Of a stretch of DNA of 64,000 nt, positions 32,698 to 41,327 are shown in pieces. Position 1 is the first letter of the stretch; the number at the start of each line of letters is the position of its first letter. The notes beneath the pieces are model-generated. The model was not told the origin of the DNA. It searched no databases and worked only from the letters and a program-made list of their open reading frames with translations. The position numbers and the translations under genes were made by a program. Source of the DNA: Oscillospiraceae bacterium (GTDB lineage Bacteria; Bacillota; Clostridia; Oscillospirales; Ruminococcaceae); assembly GCA_022787085.1 (NCBI GenBank), contig JALFVE010000055.1:57256-121255 (forward strand), written 5' to 3'.

Positions 32698-33395
32698 TAA
32701 TTGAGGATGAAAGGCATATCTGCAATTTTCTGGGAGCTGTTCTGACGGCAAATAATTACGAGGTGCTTATGGCAGGAACGGGTGAATACGGACGTGCCGT
32801 TATCAATTCCCATTGTCCCGATCTGGTGATACTTGATCTGGGACTTCCCGATATTGACGGAAAAGAGGTCATTGAATCGGTAAGAAAATGGTCGTCAATG
32901 CCAATTATAGTTGTGTCTGCCAGAAATACCGAGATCGACAAGGTGGCTGCACTTGAGCTTGGCGCCGATGACTATATCACCAAGCCTTTCGGAACTCAGG
33001 AGCTGCTTGCAAGGATAAGGACGGCTCTCAGGCACACAAGGACAGCCTCTGCGGACGACAGCATTTCCGTAGGCGGCGTTTTCCAAACGGGAGGTCTGAC
33101 GATCGATTATGATAAATACAGGGTCTATGTGGACGGAAGAGACGTTAATCTCACTCAGAATGAATTTAAAATAGTATCGCTGCTGGGAAAAAATGCAGGC
33201 AGGGTGCTTACCTATGATTACATAATCAAGCAGCTCTGGGGACCTCATGCCAAGACCGATAATCAGATACTCAGAGTAAATATGGCGAATATCCGTCGGA
33301 AGATCGAAAAAAAGCCTGCCGAGCCTCAGTATATTTTTACCGAGGTGGGCGTGGGCTACCGAATGGCGGAAAGCGAGCCTGTCAAGCAGGAATAA
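32673..33395 (+). CDS. KdpE-like OmpR-family response regulator
   Basis: A 240-residue regulator with a receiver domain (ILIIEDE acidic pair, phospho-Asp in DLVILDLGLPDIDG, PIIVVSARN, TKPFG lysine) and a winged-helix output domain (VNLTQNEFKIVSLLGKNAGRVLTYDYIIKQLWG, ending YIFTEVGVGYRM). It is closest in pattern to KdpE. It is translated from inside the end of the kinase gene. The likely local target is the CTTAACG direct repeat before the kinase. Confidence 0.93.
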   Translation: MEYKNKILIIEDERHICNFLGAVLTANNYEVLMAGTGEYGRAVINSHCPDLVILDLGLPDIDGKEVIESVRKWSSMPIIVVSARNTEIDKVAALELGADDYITKPFGTQELLARIRTALRHTRTASADDSISVGGVFQTGGLTIDYDKYRVYVDGRDVNLTQNEFKIVSLLGKNAGRVLTYDYIIKQLWGPHAKTDNQILRVNMANIRRKIEKKPAEPQYIFTEVGVGYRMAESEPVKQE

Positions 33396-33403
33396 TTATT
33401 TTC

Positions 33404-33440
33404 AGCCTGCCGCATATCCCGTGCGGCAGGCTGTTTTCCT
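33404..33440 (+). terminator. Terminator after the two-component genes
   Basis: AGCCTGCCGCA (33404-33414) pairs with TGCGGCAGGCT (33422-33432), followed by GTTTTCC. Confidence 0.75.
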
Positions 33441-33450
33441 TTCGGGCAGG

Positions 33451-34041
33451 CTAACAAAGTATGGGCTGAAGCTGTCTGCCCTCCAGCGCTGCAATGGCTG
33501 CGGCGGGTATCTGCGAAAAATCTGCCACTGCCGAGGTGGGCTTTTTAATAAAATCGTCCTGCCTGAAGGGGACGAAGTATATGTTCTTGATATTGAGCAG
33601 GCTTCCGATATTCTTAGCGGCGGCGGATAATGCGTCATTGGTGGAAACGGCTATGAGAACAGGTCTGCCGTTTCTCAGATGGGATTTCACCGCCATTGTT
33701 ACAGGCGTGTCGGTTATTCCTGCGGCAAGTTTTGCCAGTGTGTTTCCCGTACAGGGCGCCACTATGAGAAGATCAAACATTTTCTTGGGGCCCACAGGCT
33801 CCGCAAGGGGGATGGTGTTTATCACGCCCCTGCCGCAGATGGTCTCTGCTGTCATAATGTTTTCCTCTGCGGTTCCGAAGCGGGTATCAAGGGAGGAGGC
33901 ATGATAGGACATAATTGGGGTCAGCTCCGCACCTGCCGCTTTCAGCTTTATCATCTGCTCAAAGGTCTTTGAAAAGGTGCAGAAGGAGCCGCAAATTGCA
34001 ATTCCGAGCTTTTTATCCTTCAGCGATAGAGCTTCACTCAT
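33451..34041 (-). CDS. spoVFB: Dipicolinate synthase subunit B
   Basis: With subunit A it makes dipicolinic acid, the Ca2+-chelator of the spore core. The 196-residue flavoprotein-like subunit shows KLGIAICGSFCTFSKTFEQM, FDLLIVAPCTGNTLAKLAAGITDTPVTMAVKSHLRN and PVLIAVSTNDAL. ATG 34041 has GGTGAT 8 bases upstream and overlaps the end of subunit A's frame slightly short of it. In line with a spore former. Confidence 0.94.
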   Translation of the reverse strand: MSEALSLKDKKLGIAICGSFCTFSKTFEQMIKLKAAGAELTPIMSYHASSLDTRFGTAEENIMTAETICGRGVINTIPLAEPVGPKKMFDLLIVAPCTGNTLAKLAAGITDTPVTMAVKSHLRNGRPVLIAVSTNDALSAAAKNIGSLLNIKNIYFVPFRQDDFIKKPTSAVADFSQIPAAAIAALEGRQLQPILC

Positions 34042-34072
34042 TTGGGTATCACCGCCTTTCGAACAGGGTGAT

Positions 34073-34951
34073 TTATGGATTTTTCCGTTCACGGAGTATG
34101 TTTTCGATGGTTTTGCCGATAATTCTGCCCGAGCTTACGGGAGCGGTCTTTCCTGGGAGAGACAGTGCCCATATTGCTCTCAGCCCAAGTCTGCCCGCAG
34201 CGTCCATGTCCATGCCTCCCGGCTTTGAAGCAAGGTCTATAATGAGGCAGCTTTTTTTGCATTTTTTCAGAAGCTGCTCGTTCAGGATCGTGTGGGGAAC
34301 GGTATTGAAGATAATATCCGCTTCGGACAGAAGCTCCGAATTTTCAAGCTCGGAAATTGCTGCTGCCTGACAGCCGAAAACCTCTGCCCATGCAAGATCG
34401 GAATATTTCCTTGCAGAAATTGCCGTTTCGGTGCTGAAGCCTTTCAGTATCTGCACAAGGGATTTTGCGATCCGTCCCATGCCGAGTATCAGCACTCTGC
34501 AGCCAGATATCAGCACAGGCTGCTCCTCAAGGGCGATCTGCAATGCTCCCTCTGCGGTGGCAAGGGCGTTGAGGACTGCCAGCTCCTCCCGCTCGAAGTA
34601 GTCAATGACCTCAATTCCCTTTGATGTGAACAGTCCTGCGGCGGCAGGGGATATTTTTCCTCCGAACACAATGCCGTTTTCCTTTACGCAGGAGGGCAGC
34701 TCGGACAGGGAGATGGTCCCGCTGTAATAGGGAGCGTTGAGCGTTGTCCCGTCCGATGAAACGGGAATGGGGAGGATCAGGCAGTCCGCTCTGTCAGGAA
34801 TGGACATAACATTTTCTGCGGTGATTATTCCCTTTGATGTGAACAGATTTTTGTCGAAGCCCAGTGTGCATACCCGCTTAGTCTCCGCAAGCTGTTCTGC
34901 AAGGGCAGAAAAACGCATATCCCCGCCTGCAACAATATATTGTTCATTCAT
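34073..34951 (-). CDS. spoVFA: Dipicolinate synthase subunit A
   Basis: The 292-residue subunit carries a Rossmann NAD(P)-binding fold (VLISGCRVLILGMGRIAKSLVQILKGF) after a substrate domain (IVAGGDMRFSALAEQL, LPIPVSSDGTTLNAP). It acts on the dihydrodipicolinate branch of lysine synthesis in the mother cell. spoVFB follows 31 bases later. Usually expressed under sigma-K; I could not mark a sigma-K promoter with confidence. Confidence 0.94.
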   Translation of the reverse strand: MNEQYIVAGGDMRFSALAEQLAETKRVCTLGFDKNLFTSKGIITAENVMSIPDRADCLILPIPVSSDGTTLNAPYYSGTISLSELPSCVKENGIVFGGKISPAAAGLFTSKGIEVIDYFEREELAVLNALATAEGALQIALEEQPVLISGCRVLILGMGRIAKSLVQILKGFSTETAISARKYSDLAWAEVFGCQAAAISELENSELLSEADIIFNTVPHTILNEQLLKKCKKSCLIIDLASKPGGMDMDAAGRLGLRAIWALSLPGKTAPVSSGRIIGKTIENILRERKNP

Positions 34952-35046
34952 AAATGCTATCCCTTCTTCAAATAATGTGAAGGCAGGAGCTGCTGCCCTT
35001 ACATAATAATATGCTGAAAAATTAAATGAGGTTCAATAAATCACTG

Positions 35047-35075
35047 TTGTTTTTTTGACGGTAATGTGTTATAAT
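35047..35075 (+). promoter_or_regulatory. Promoter of the thioesterase gene
   Basis: TTGTTT (35047-35052), 17 bases, TATAAT (35070-35075). Confidence 0.65.
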
Positions 35076-35132
35076 AGTAAAGCGGAGAAAAAACTGCTCC
35101 GAATATTTTTATAAAGAAAGACGGTAATACAA

Positions 35133-35525
35133 ATGAAAACTCTTGATGAAATAAGAGAAATTTTTAAAAATGACAGATTCGCAACGGAAAATTTCGCAGT
35201 TATCGAGGAAGCGGAGGAAAAATATGCAAAATGCTCGGTTAAGCTTACGGACAGACACAGAAATGCAATGGGCGGCGTAATGGGCGGCGTTCACTTCATG
35301 CTGGCGGATTTCGCCTTTGCGGTGGCATCAAACGGTCAGCATATGGGAGTTGTGTCCGTCAGCAGCAATATAACGTTTCTGAGCGGAGTCAAGGGAGATA
35401 TCCTTTATGCCGAGGCACGCTGCGTGAAGGACGGCAGAACCACCTGCTATTATACCGTTGATGTATATGATGACAAGGGCATAAAATGCGCCGCAGTTAC
35501 CATAACAGGCTGTCACGTTGCATAA
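35133..35525 (+). CDS. PaaI-type hotdog-fold thioesterase
   Basis: A 130-residue single hotdog domain with the PaaI-type pattern: HRNAMGGVMGGVHFMLADFAFAVASN (helix and active-site region) and MGVVSVSSNITFLSGVKGDILYAEARCVKDGRTTCYYTVDVYDDKG. Members hydrolyse acyl- or aryl-CoA thioesters as tetramers; the substrate is not told by sequence. It is a single gene with its own promoter, before the LysR gene. Confidence 0.88.
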   Translation: MKTLDEIREIFKNDRFATENFAVIEEAEEKYAKCSVKLTDRHRNAMGGVMGGVHFMLADFAFAVASNGQHMGVVSVSSNITFLSGVKGDILYAEARCVKDGRTTCYYTVDVYDDKGIKCAAVTITGCHVA

Positions 35526-35563
35526 ATATCTGCGAAAAATGTCAGCCGAGAAATTGGAATAAC

Positions 35564-35592
35564 TTGACAATTGTAATCCGATATGGTATAAT
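35564..35592 (+). promoter_or_regulatory. Consensus promoter of the LysR gene
   Basis: TTGACA (35564-35569), 17 bases, TATAAT (35587-35592), a perfect sigma-A match. Confidence 0.88.
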
Positions 35593-35652
35593 TTTCCCGT
35601 AAAAGGCTAAATGATATAAAGCCTTATTCAACATTGAAAGACGGTTTTATGA

Positions 35653-36537
35653 ATGGAATTAACACAGCTGAAATATTTCTACGCCGCAGCAGAATGTGGC
35701 CATATCACAAAGGCGGCGGAAAAGCTTCACATTGCTCAGCCTGCCCTCACTCAGTCGATACGCAGGCTTGAAAATGAGCTTGGGGTGAAGCTTTTCGTGA
35801 GGAGAGGAAGAAGCATTGCACTGAGCCGCTGCGGCGAATATCTTTACAAGCAGCTTGGCGGCGTTCTGAAAACGCTTGACAGGGTGCCCTGCGAGCTTTT
35901 GAAAATTGCTGAGCTTGAGGAAAAAACCATCAGGGTGAATATTCTTGCCGCATCGCTGCTGATAACCGAGCTAATTATCGAGTACAAGCGGCTTCATCCC
36001 GATATAAAATTTTTCCTCCATCAGAGCGAAGACGCCGATAACTGCGACTGCACCATCTCCGCAAATCTCCCCGGAAATCTGCCCTCAGTATCAAAAAGCA
36101 GCGAAATGAAAAGCTTTTCCGAGGAAATAAAGCTGGCTGTCCCTGCGGATTCAGAGTATTCGGAGCTTTCCTCAATTTCCCTTTCGGATACAAAGGATAA
36201 GGGATTTATAAGCCTTTCGGGTTCAAAGCCCTTTCACACCATCTGTGAAACTCTTTGCAGAATGGTAGGCTTTACTCCCGATGTGGTTTTCGAGAGCGAT
36301 TCACCCTCAACGGTAAGGGGACTTATCGGTGCGGGAATGGGAGTAGGCTTCTGGCCTGCCTATACATGGGGAAGCATAAATTCCGACAATGTGGTACTTC
36401 TGCCCATTTCCTATCCCGACTGCCGCAGAGAGATCACGGTTATCTGCAACAATATCGAATCCTCGGCAGCCTGTGAATTTTACCGTTATCTCTGCACAAG
36501 GCTGGAGGAAATTTCCGAAAAAGCAGCGGATAAATAA
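35653..36537 (+). CDS. LysR-family transcriptional regulator
   Basis: The 294-residue protein starts with the LysR winged helix (MELTQLKYFYAAAECGHITKAAEKLHIAQPALTQSIRRLENELGVKLFVRRGR) and continues with a two-lobed effector domain (from about 90; GLIGAGMGVGFWPAYTWG). The effector is unknown. It is followed by a terminator hairpin and then thiE-thiD on the same strand, so it might control the thiamine pair, but LysR regulators usually face away from their targets. Confidence 0.93.
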   Translation: MELTQLKYFYAAAECGHITKAAEKLHIAQPALTQSIRRLENELGVKLFVRRGRSIALSRCGEYLYKQLGGVLKTLDRVPCELLKIAELEEKTIRVNILAASLLITELIIEYKRLHPDIKFFLHQSEDADNCDCTISANLPGNLPSVSKSSEMKSFSEEIKLAVPADSEYSELSSISLSDTKDKGFISLSGSKPFHTICETLCRMVGFTPDVVFESDSPSTVRGLIGAGMGVGFWPAYTWGSINSDNVVLLPISYPDCRREITVICNNIESSAACEFYRYLCTRLEEISEKAADK

Positions 36538-36542
36538 TTAAA

Positions 36543-36581
36543 AAAGGCTTTGCAGATATTCTGCAAGGTCTTTTTTCAAGG
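36543..36581 (+). terminator. Terminator between lysR and thiE
   Basis: CTTTGCAG pairs with CTGCAAGG in 36548-36571, followed by TCTTTTTT. Confidence 0.7.
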
Positions 36582-36598
36582 TAAAGGAGACTTGATTT

Positions 36599-37237
36599 AT
36601 GAAATTCGACCTGATATTATATGCGATCACCGACAGTTCATATAAGAGGCTGTCACTCAGTGAGCAGGCAGAGGCGGCAATTATGGGCGGCGCTTCAATG
36701 ATCCAGCTTCGTGAGAAGAATATTTCCGATGATGAATATATCCAAAGGGCGAAAGAGCTGCTGACAGTAACAAGGAAATACGGCGTTCCGCTGATTATAA
36801 ACGACAATGTGAATGTGGCGCTGAAATCGGGCGCAGACGGTGTTCATCTGGGACAGACCGACTGCGGCCCCGCAGAAGCAAGGCGGATACTCGGGGATAA
36901 TGCCATTATCGGCGTGACTGCAAAAACTGTCGGTCAGGCAAGGGAAGCCGAGGCGAAGGGAGCGGATTATCTGGGCAGCGGAGCAATGTTCGTATCACCC
37001 ACAAAGCCTGATGCAAAGGCACTTTCCATGGCAGAGCTTTCGGAAATATGCCAAGCTGTAAATATCCCTGTCTGCGCCATCGGCGGGATAAACGAGGATA
37101 ATGCCTTAATGCTCAGAGGGAGCGGAATAAAGGGCATTGCCGTTGTGTCTGCAATATTTTCAAGCGAGACAACGGAGGGGATAACAGCCGCCTCAAAAAA
37201 GCTCAGGGCGGCAGCGGAGGATATTATCAATGAATGA
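36599..37237 (+). CDS. thiE: Thiamine-phosphate synthase
   Basis: ThiE joins the pyrimidine (HMP-PP) and thiazole halves to thiamine phosphate. The 212 residues form the expected barrel: QLREKNISDDEYIQRAKEL, PLIINDNVNVALKSGADGVHLGQTD, YLGSGAMFVSPTKPDA and VCAIGGINEDNA. GTAAAGGAG precedes the ATG. The thiD start lies within its last codons (8-base overlap). No TPP riboswitch is seen upstream; only 18 bases separate it from the preceding hairpin. Confidence 0.96.
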   Translation: MKFDLILYAITDSSYKRLSLSEQAEAAIMGGASMIQLREKNISDDEYIQRAKELLTVTRKYGVPLIINDNVNVALKSGADGVHLGQTDCGPAEARRILGDNAIIGVTAKTVGQAREAEAKGADYLGSGAMFVSPTKPDAKALSMAELSEICQAVNIPVCAIGGINEDNALMLRGSGIKGIAVVSAIFSSETTEGITAASKKLRAAAEDIINE

Positions 37238-38015
37238 TATTAAAAAGATCCTGACCTGCGCAGGCTCGGACCCCTGCGGCGGAGCGGGTATTCAGGCGGA
37301 TATAAAGACCATTTCCTCATTCGGTCACTTTGCCATGTCTGCAATAACTGCCGTGACAGCCCAGAATACCATGGGAGTGAGCATGACAGAAGCAGTTTCA
37401 CCCGAAATGATGAAATCACAGCTTGATTCGGTTTTTTCGGATATATTTCCCGATTCGGTGAAAATTGGTATGCTTATGAACGGGAAAAATGTGGATATCA
37501 TTGCCGATAGACTGGAGCATTATAATGCGAAAAATATAGTCTGCGATACGGTGATAATGTCCACAAGCGGGAGACAGCTGCTTGACGACGAGGGACTTGA
37601 GATATTTATTAAAAAGCTCATGCCCATTGCAGATGTGATAACGCCCAATATCCCCGAGGCTGAAAGACTCTGCGGAATGAAGATAAATTCCCCCCGGGAT
37701 ATGGAAAAGGCGGCAAGGCTTCTTTCGGGAAATACCAGGGGCGGAGTGCTGATAAAGGGAGGTCATCTGATGGGGGAGGCTCTTGATATCCTTTTTGACA
37801 ACGGAAGTCTCTATTATTTCAGCTCACCAAGGATAGATAATCCAAATACCCACGGAACGGGCTGTACCCTTTCGTCAGCCATTGCCTGCGGTCTTGCGGA
37901 GGGACATAGCCTGCCCGAAGCCGTCGATGAAGCGAAAAAATACATTACAAGGATAATATCCGCAGGGCTTGATATAGGTCACGGGAATGGTCCTATGTGG
38001 CATTTTGCACAGTAA
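37230..38015 (+). CDS. thiD: Hydroxymethylpyrimidine / phosphomethylpyrimidine kinase
   Basis: ThiD phosphorylates HMP and HMP-P for thiamine. The 261 residues show the ribokinase-fold marks: GSDPCGGAGIQADIKTISSFGHFAMSAITAVTAQNT, TPNIPEAERLCG, and the anion hole and catalytic base region NTHGTGCTLSSAIACGLA. It is coupled to thiE by overlap. Confidence 0.96.
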   Translation: MNDIKKILTCAGSDPCGGAGIQADIKTISSFGHFAMSAITAVTAQNTMGVSMTEAVSPEMMKSQLDSVFSDIFPDSVKIGMLMNGKNVDIIADRLEHYNAKNIVCDTVIMSTSGRQLLDDEGLEIFIKKLMPIADVITPNIPEAERLCGMKINSPRDMEKAARLLSGNTRGGVLIKGGHLMGEALDILFDNGSLYYFSSPRIDNPNTHGTGCTLSSAIACGLAEGHSLPEAVDEAKKYITRIISAGLDIGHGNGPMWHFAQ

Positions 38016-38109
38016 TTCCCACAATATTTATTAAAATCTCCAAATTCTTCCTGCCAATGAAACAATATAAAGCCTTGGATTGTTTTATATACAAAGCCCT
38101 TGAGAGGAT

Positions 38110-39165
38110 GTGAAAAAAACGGAACGAAAAGCCATGACTGCGGTTTATTCGGCAGCACATTTTTTTGTGGATATGTCCTGTGCATTTCTAATGCTGAGAT
38201 ATGCATATGCAGGACAGGGAGAAAATATCCTGCTGTATAATTTCTGCGCTTTTGCACTCCAGATGCCCATCGGGATAATCCTTGACAGGTTCGGCGGAGG
38301 TCACAGGGCGGCTTCTGCGGGCTGCGGACTGATATTTGCATCGTATTTTGCGGCATTTGCGGGAATGTATCTGCCTGCCGCCGTAATTTCGGGTCTTGGA
38401 AATGCCCTGTTTCATGCAGGCGGAGGGGTGTATGTACTTGACAGCTTTGATACCTTGGGAGCCTTGGGGGTGTTCGTTTCTCCAGGAGCAATAGGGCTTT
38501 ATCTCGGAACGGTATGGGGAAGCGGAAACAATGCTTCATGCATATTTCCCATGCTCATAATGCTTGCTATTGCGCTGTTTATATTGGCGGCGCCATACAT
38601 ATTCATATGCCCCGACAAAAGGGGAGAAGCGGCAGCTGATTTTATGTCTGTCACGGCTTCAAAATATGTCTTCGGAGCTGCTGCATTGTTTTTCTTGGTG
38701 GTCGTAATAAGAAGCTTCGGCGGATTTGCACTGTCTTTTCCATGGAAGATAAATGCAGCAGCGGCATTAGCGGCTGTGCTGTGTACAGCGGGAGGAAAGG
38801 CTCTCGGGGGATTCGTTTCCGACCAAATGGGAAAGGAAAGAACAGCGGCATTAACCATGCTCATAGCGGCGCTTCTTTACCTTTTCTCGGATAATATCAT
38901 ATGCGGGCTCGGGGCAATTCTTCTATTTAATATGTCAATGCCCATTACCCTCAGAGCGGCGGCGGATATATTTAAAGGCGGCAGGGGATTTTCCTTCGGA
39001 CTGCTGACCTTTGCTCTGTTTATCGGATATGTGCCGAGCTTTGCCGAAAGGGGCAGATTGCAAGTGGGAAAAGAGATAATGTGCGTGTTATGCATTGCTT
39101 CGGCGGCAATGCTTCTTGGGGGCTTTATGCTTCAAAGGCGGGTGAAATGCTCCGATGACGGCTGA
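38110..39165 (+). CDS. MFS-like polytopic membrane protein
   Basis: A 351-residue protein with about ten hydrophobic helices and MFS-type loops (QMPIGIILDRFGGGHRAASAG; LGGFVSDQMGKERTAALTM). That is shorter than the usual 12-helix transporters. The start is unsure: GTG 38110 lies only 2 bases after GAGAGG, and ATG 38134 has no ribosome site. It overlaps the next membrane gene by 11 bases. Substrate unknown. Confidence 0.7.
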   Translation: MKKTERKAMTAVYSAAHFFVDMSCAFLMLRYAYAGQGENILLYNFCAFALQMPIGIILDRFGGGHRAASAGCGLIFASYFAAFAGMYLPAAVISGLGNALFHAGGGVYVLDSFDTLGALGVFVSPGAIGLYLGTVWGSGNNASCIFPMLIMLAIALFILAAPYIFICPDKRGEAAADFMSVTASKYVFGAAALFFLVVVIRSFGGFALSFPWKINAAAALAAVLCTAGGKALGGFVSDQMGKERTAALTMLIAALLYLFSDNIICGLGAILLFNMSMPITLRAAADIFKGGRGFSFGLLTFALFIGYVPSFAERGRLQVGKEIMCVLCIASAAMLLGGFMLQRRVKCSDDG

Positions 39166-39508
39166 AATCCTGACAGCAATGGGAACGGCGCTGCTTCTGA
39201 CTATCCTGCTTGAGGGCTTGTTCGGAGTGATATGGGGCGTCAGGGGAGGCAGAGATTATCTTATAATGCTCCTTGCAAATGTACTGACAAATCCTCTTGT
39301 GAATGTCATTCACAGCTTCTGCGCCTATGAGCTGAGATTTGGCAGAATTATCATGCTTCTGATAACATTTTTTCTTGAAGCGGGCGCTGTAACAGCTGAG
39401 GGATTTGTTTACAAAAGCAGGACGGATATAAAAAAGCCTATTTTATTTTCATTGTGCGCAAACGGATTTTCCTTTCTTTGCGGAATAATTCTGAATATTC
39501 TTATGTGA
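39155..39508 (+). CDS. Small integral membrane protein, 117 residues
   Basis: Three or four hydrophobic helices (LTAMGTALLLTILLEGLFGVIWG, YLIMLLANVLTNPLVNVIHSF, IIMLLITFFLEAGAVTAEGFVY, LCANGFSFLCGIILNIL) with short loops. I do not recognise a family. Its start lies inside the previous gene and the next gene begins 10 bases after its stop, so the three are probably translated from one message. Confidence 0.75.
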   Translation: MTAEILTAMGTALLLTILLEGLFGVIWGVRGGRDYLIMLLANVLTNPLVNVIHSFCAYELRFGRIIMLLITFFLEAGAVTAEGFVYKSRTDIKKPILFSLCANGFSFLCGIILNILM

Positions 39509-39518
39509 GGGTGATGAC

Positions 39519-40397
39519 ATGAAGAAACTTTTATGCATAATGATTGCAGCGATATCCATGCTGGCTGCATCGGGGGCAATGGTAAGTGCCGACGCAATAG
39601 CGGAGCCGTCTAATGAGTTTTATTGGGATAACCCCTCGGAGTGTGATTTCAATAGCTGGAGACCCTTTGAGGTCAAGGAGGACAGCGAACTGCTGGAAAG
39701 CCCCCTTGGCAGCACATCAAACGGAATCGTAAAAACGGGTGAGACCGTTCAGGTGGGATTTACCTATACCGATGAAAAGGGCGTTGAATGGGGCTGCTGC
39801 TCATTCTTTAATTATGTTGAAGCAGACGGCAGAAAAGACGGCTGGGTGCAGATGGACAAGCTTGAAGAGATATACAACGTTTTCACATTTATTGACGAGC
39901 ATGAGTCGGAAATGAGAGACTATAACGGCGAGCTTGACGATTATATTCCCACAGACAGAGTGATATTGTGGGAATATCCTTTCGGCGAAAATTATAATGC
40001 TTGTGATGCAGATAAATGGTACACAAAGGAAACCTATCCATATGAGAAATATGACGTGGGAGACAAATGCTGGACAGATGAAAACGGCAATGTGTGGATA
40101 TACTGCTGCAGATTCATCTGGCAGGGCGGCGGCAGATGCGACGATTGCTGGATATATCTTCCCGCTCCCGAAACAGACGTTATTCTCGGTATAAAAGGTA
40201 CTGACATATCCTCCGAAAACGGTACGGCAGTCTCGGGACAGCTTATAAGCGATGAGGATACCGAGGCGGCATACAATGCGGCTGTGGAAGCGATAAACAG
40301 CGGCAGAAGAAGCAACTATATCCTGCCCCTGTGTCTGTCCGGGGCGGCAGTAATCCTGTCGGGAGCGGCGATAGTGCTTCTCAAAAATAAAAACTGA
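39519..40397 (+). CDS. Secreted, C-terminally membrane-anchored protein with two SH3-like repeats
   Basis: The 292 residues start with a signal peptide (to about ADA 26) and end with a hydrophobic helix and KNKN, so the body faces outside on a membrane anchor. It has an internal repeat: two segments of about 90 residues, each with an opening of the PFG/SPLG type and a C-C-F/R-F pattern (EWGCCSFFNYVEADGRKDGWVQM; VWIYCCRFIWQGGGRCDDCWIYL), which suggests two SH3-like domains held by cysteines. No sortase motif is present. It follows two membrane-protein genes in one operon and is closed by a terminator. Confidence 0.72.
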   Translation: MKKLLCIMIAAISMLAASGAMVSADAIAEPSNEFYWDNPSECDFNSWRPFEVKEDSELLESPLGSTSNGIVKTGETVQVGFTYTDEKGVEWGCCSFFNYVEADGRKDGWVQMDKLEEIYNVFTFIDEHESEMRDYNGELDDYIPTDRVILWEYPFGENYNACDADKWYTKETYPYEKYDVGDKCWTDENGNVWIYCCRFIWQGGGRCDDCWIYLPAPETDVILGIKGTDISSENGTAVSGQLISDEDTEAAYNAAVEAINSGRRSNYILPLCLSGAAVILSGAAIVLLKNKN

Positions 40398-40401
40398 TGA
40401 A

Positions 40402-40442
40402 GCGAAGAAGCTGATTAACATGTCGGCTTCTTCGCATTTTTA
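40402..40442 (+). terminator. Terminator of the membrane-protein operon
   Basis: GCGAAGAAGC (40402-40411) pairs with GCTTCTTCGC (40426-40435), followed by ATTTTT. Confidence 0.85.
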
Positions 40443-40508
40443 ATAATTCATTTCCGAAGAATTTTTTTAAGAAAATTTCAAAAAACAGTAGAAATTTCCG
40501 AAAGGATG

Positions 40509-40542
40509 TGATATAATGAATGTATATAGCTTGCTATATACA
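40509..40542 (+). promoter_or_regulatory. Extended -10 promoter with overlapping palindromic operator
   Basis: TGATATAAT (40509-40517) is an extended -10. The 22-bp perfect inverted repeat TGTATATAGC-TT-GCTATATACA (40521-40542) covers the expected transcription start, a typical repressor site. The operon it controls begins with the sirtuin and nadC. Confidence 0.65.
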
Positions 40543-40570
40543 GCTCCGCGCGCAGAAAGGATTGATTAAA

Positions 40571-41302
40571 ATGGCAGTTACGGAAAGCACCATTCGTCTC
40601 AAGGAATGGATAGACAGCTCTGATAACATCGTATTTTTCGGAGGAGCAGGCGTTTCCACCGAAAGCGGCATACCTGATTTCCGAAGCGTGGACGGTCTTT
40701 ATAACATGAAATATAAGTACCCTCCCGAGACTATCCTCAGTCACACATTTTTTTGTAATCATATAAGCGAGTTTTACGAATTTTATAAGGATAAGATGCT
40801 GTATCTGGACGCAAAGCCCAACAAGGCTCATCTTGCTCTTGCCGAGCTTGAGCGCAGGGGAAAGCTCAGAGCTGTTGTCACTCAGAATATCGACGGGCTT
40901 CATCAGGCAGCGGGCAGCAAAACGGTCTATGAGCTTCACGGTTCTGTCCACAGGAATTACTGCGTCCGCTGCGGAGCGCTCCATGACGCACAGTATATTA
41001 AGGATTCGCCCTATATTCCCCAGTGCTCAGAGTGCGAGGGGCTATTAAAGCCCGATGTGGTGCTGTATCAGGAAGGGCTTGACCAGAAAACGGTAAATGC
41101 CGCTATCGAGGCTATCGAAAACTGCGATATCCTTATTATCGGAGGAACATCTCTGTCGGTTTATCCCGCCAGCGGACTTATCGAGTATTATCACGGAGAC
41201 AAGCTTGTGCTTATCAATAAAAGCGAAACTCAGTATGACAGCAGAGCCGATCTTCTCATTTCGGAAAGCATCGGCGAAACTCTTGATTACTGCGTAAAAT
41301 GA
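40571..41302 (+). CDS. NAD-dependent protein deacylase (sirtuin)
   Basis: Sirtuins remove acyl groups from lysines while splitting NAD to nicotinamide. The 243-residue protein has the complete core: FFGGAGVSTESGIPDFRS (NAD binding), VVTQNIDGLHQAAG, the catalytic His in YELHGSVHRNYC, four zinc cysteines (CVRCG and CSECEG), KPDVVLYQEGL and GGTSLSVYPAS. ATG 40571 follows AAAGGATTGATTAAA; the longer upstream frame would include the operator palindrome. nadC begins 25 bases after its stop. Confidence 0.95.
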   Translation: MAVTESTIRLKEWIDSSDNIVFFGGAGVSTESGIPDFRSVDGLYNMKYKYPPETILSHTFFCNHISEFYEFYKDKMLYLDAKPNKAHLALAELERRGKLRAVVTQNIDGLHQAAGSKTVYELHGSVHRNYCVRCGALHDAQYIKDSPYIPQCSECEGLLKPDVVLYQEGLDQKTVNAAIEAIENCDILIIGGTSLSVYPASGLIEYYHGDKLVLINKSETQYDSRADLLISESIGETLDYCVK

Positions 41303-41327
41303 GCAAATTTGAAAGGAAAGATTTTAT

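Noticed and set aside
36538..36598. TPP riboswitch before thiE-thiD
   Set aside because: The space is 61 bases and is mostly a plain terminator hairpin; no THI-box sequence (CTGAGA) is seen.
39519..40397. Secreted anchored protein as a sortase substrate
   Set aside because: The C-terminal hydrophobic helix is present, but no LPxTG- or NPQTN-like motif precedes it.
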